Source: JANXSD01 sp043758125 (GTDB lineage Bacteria; Bacteroidota; Bacteroidia; AKYH767-A; OLB10). From it: 7,401 bases of DNA. The notes beneath the pieces are model-generated. The model worked only from the letters and a program-made list of their open reading frames with translations. It was not told the origin of the DNA and searched no databases. Every line of letters starts with the position of its first letter. The first letter of the stretch is position 1. Where the stretch lies: the NCBI GenBank assembly GCA_043758125.1, contig JAYVOC010000012.1:1-7401 (forward strand). Reading direction: 5' to 3'. This document shows positions 6,052 through 7,401 of the stretch, one piece after another. The translations under genes were made by a program, and so were the position numbers.

Positions 6052-6561
6052 ATGTTAAAACAAGCATTACTCGGTGAATTCATGCATGAAGCCGACAACA
6101 CAAGAAAACTTTTAGCAATGATTCCAGACAGCGCATTGGAGTATCGTCCACAGCCACATCTTTGGTCTATTGGTCAGTTGGCATCTCACATTGCCGAAGT
6201 ATACAATTGGTACGGCGTAACTTTTAATCAAGATAATTTTGATATGGGTACTTACCAATACAACAAGGGCGACATTAGCAAGGCTTCTAATATTGTAGAA
6301 AAGTTTGAATTAAATATGGCAGCGGCTAAAGAAGCAATTGAAATATCTGATGAAGCTAGTTATATGAACGAATGGTCGATGACCGCAGGTGGAAATCCCA
6401 TCATGCCGGCAATGCCTAAAATTCAAGTTATTCGTGGATTTTTATATAACCATCTTTACCATCATCGTGGAGAACTTATTTCACATTTAAGAGCTTCTGG
6501 AAATAAAGTTCCTTCTTTGTATGGACCAACCTACGAAGAATCTCAATTGGTTGCGCAATAA
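6052..6561 (+). CDS. DinB-superfamily (DinB/YfiT-like) putative metalloprotein
   Basis: The 169-aa product has the length of the four-helix-bundle DinB/YfiT superfamily. This superfamily is unrelated to DNA polymerase IV despite the name. LWSIGQLASHIAEVYNW (37-53) supplies the first metal-ligand His (H46), and NHLYHHRGELISHLR (133-147) supplies H134 and H138, giving the usual H...HxxxH triad for a divalent metal. Relatives include thiol transferases and many uncharacterised enzymes, so the substrate is unknown. ATG 6052 sits behind an A-rich leader (AAATAAAACAAC). TACATTTA at 6008-6015 is a poor match to the -7 box. The gene is complete and alone, with a good terminator at 6678. Confidence 0.8.
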   Translation: MLKQALLGEFMHEADNTRKLLAMIPDSALEYRPQPHLWSIGQLASHIAEVYNWYGVTFNQDNFDMGTYQYNKGDISKASNIVEKFELNMAAAKEAIEISDEASYMNEWSMTAGGNPIMPAMPKIQVIRGFLYNHLYHHRGELISHLRASGNKVPSLYGPTYEESQLVAQ

Positions 6562-6677
6562 TTTTTTCAATAAAAATATTTGTAAAGAAATAAACGTCCT
6601 TTAATGAAACAACTAATCGGTTTAGCGTTATGACGGAAATATTACTAAAATAAAGTTCACTTTTTCAATTAAATTTT

Positions 6678-6713
6678 AGTGGGAAATTGAAGTTCTGACT
6701 TCGATTTCCCACT
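6678..6713 (+). terminator. Strong intrinsic terminator hairpin after the DinB-family gene
   Basis: Two 16-nt arms (6678-6693 and 6698-6713) pair at all positions, with a single G-T wobble, over the 4-nt loop TCTG. The stem includes a GTGGG/CCCAC end. It is followed by TTT on the right and flanked by A/T-rich sequence (AAATTTTA) on the left, so it could work in both directions. It lies 116 bp after the stop codon and 32 bp before the duplicated dinD tail. Confidence 0.7.
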
Positions 6714-6745
6714 TTTCGCTAAACACTAAAATTAATGTGCTAGAT

Positions 6746-6841
6746 TTACCAGCCGCGTAAGATCTAAAAAAAGTTGAGAGAAAAGTAAAAGCAGATGACA
6801 AAAAAATTCTAAAAGTTACAAAAAAACTCAACAAGAAATAG
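6746..6841 (+). pseudogene. dinD: Truncated dinD remnant (last 32 codons)
   Basis: In frame with the dinD 3' end at 2544-2639, this copy encodes L-P-A-A, then a TAA (6758-6760) where dinD has Glu, then DLKKVERKVKADDKK and LKVTKKLNKK before the stop at 6839-6841. Of the six base differences after the TAA, five are synonymous and one changes Leu to Ile. That pattern suggests the copy diverged while still coding and was truncated later. Homology to dinD stops at about 6740, and no upstream dinD sequence remains. Confidence 0.85.
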
Positions 6842-7039
6842 CTCACGAACTTGGAAATGCATTTATTTAAAAAATATAGGTCGAGAAAAAAATGCAATGA
6901 ACCACCAAGCAAAAACAATTGAGATAACGCAAAAATGATAGAACATAAATACGTACAAAAAGAAAGATAGTTTATAATCTTGTTTGATTTGGGTAAAGTT
7001 TCCCGTTTGAAATCGGGTAAGTAATGTTAACTAAATTAA
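6746..7039 (+). repeat. Long direct repeat, copy 2: dinD tail plus downstream spacer
   Basis: This is the counterpart of 2544-2834, in the same orientation and 4.2 kb away. After the dinD stop it keeps the recognisable spacer words (GCAAAAACAAT, ATAAATAC, AGTTTATAATC, TTGATTTG, TCCCGTTTGAAA) and leads into the first repeat box of cluster C (7020-7039, core TGTTAACTAAATTAA), just as copy 1 leads into cluster B. The 180 bp after the dinD remnant contain no gene. Confidence 0.85.
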
Positions 7040-7401
7040 AGATTATATTTTCACTTATCGAATGTAAAATATTTATAATCGGAAGCAAGTATTTGTGTAA
7101 AGTTGCTTTAAGTTTATGTTTTTTTTGAAAAAAAGTCTCGCTTTTGTTATCTAAATTAGCGAATAAAATTTTATCTAAAGAAGAATAAATATTTGCAGTT
7201 GGATCCAAGTGATTTTAGAAGATTGCTTGAGGTTTATTTCGAGCGAAAGATTTTAACTTTTGTCAACTAAATTAGCGAATAAAATTTCATCACTCGAATA
7301 AAAAATACTCATAGTCGTATGTAAGTATTTACAAATGGATATTCGAATATTTATTCCCACGAAAAATTTGGCTTTTGTCAACTAAATTAGTGAATAGAAT
7401 A
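7020..7401 (+). repeat. Repeat cluster C, running off the window edge
   Basis: Boxes lie at 7020-7039 (degenerate), 7140-7159 (GCTTTTGTTATCTAAATTAG), 7256-7275 (ACTTTTGTCAACTAAATTAG) and 7371-7390 (GCTTTTGTCAACTAAATTAG), spaced 120, 116 and 115 bp. Hairpins follow at 7067-7094 (8 bp with one wobble), 7187-7215 (8 bp with one bulged G) and 7303-7330 (7 of 8). The fourth unit is cut by the end of the window, so the array may continue. No gene is seen here. Confidence 0.85.

Noticed and set aside
6972..7208. 78-codon minus-strand ORF across repeat cluster C
   Set aside because: It lies in repetitive non-coding DNA and its translation is low-complexity Asn/Leu/Ile-rich text.

Overview
The window comes from an AT-rich member of the Bacteroidota. 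Three signs support this. The left edge carries C-terminal sorting domains of the type IX secretion system (T9SS), ending in the usual IYPNPA...GLYYLEV...G-K pattern. dinD has a TAnnTTTG promoter box. Start codons sit behind A-rich leaders without a strong Shine-Dalgarno. The genus cannot be fixed from the sequence.

Layout. Positions 1-85 hold the last codons of a T9SS cargo protein on the plus strand. From 138 to about 1090 (perhaps 1160) the minus strand carries remains of two more T9SS surface proteins: a 5'-truncated C-terminus (138-755), joined out of frame to a decayed relative with in-frame stops (715-1089). A first cluster of ~115-bp direct repeats follows (1262-1680), then dinD (1794-2639) and a second repeat cluster (2815-3075). 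Next come single plus-strand genes: a DoxX-like membrane protein (3091-3540), a DUF1826-like protein (3738-4436), a frameshifted DUF1801-like fragment (4676-4987) running into an orphan CfrBI-type restriction endonuclease (4954-5754), a 165-bp imperfect palindrome (5765-5929), and a DinB-superfamily protein (6052-6561) with a strong terminator (6678-6713). The window ends with a second, truncated copy of the dinD 3' end plus its downstream sequence (6746-7039) and a third repeat cluster (7020-7401).

The main discovery is the repeat system. At least eight copies (three per cluster A and B counting weak ones, four in C), all in one orientation, share a box close to GCTTTTGTCAACTAAATTAG every 113-120 bp. 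About 30-50 bp further on lies a hairpin with 8-nt arms and a 12-nt loop (GTAGTCGGAAGT-like). Arm sequences change between copies while pairing is mostly kept, so the structure, not just the sequence, seems to be maintained. The dinD tail plus repeat module occurs twice in direct orientation 4.2 kb apart, bracketing the accessory genes. Exchange between the two modules could remove or add the whole block.

The genes do not form a pathway. They look like an accessory island of stand-alone genes (DNA damage, restriction, small-molecule or metal handling), with gene decay, chimeric junctions and repeats showing repeated recombination.
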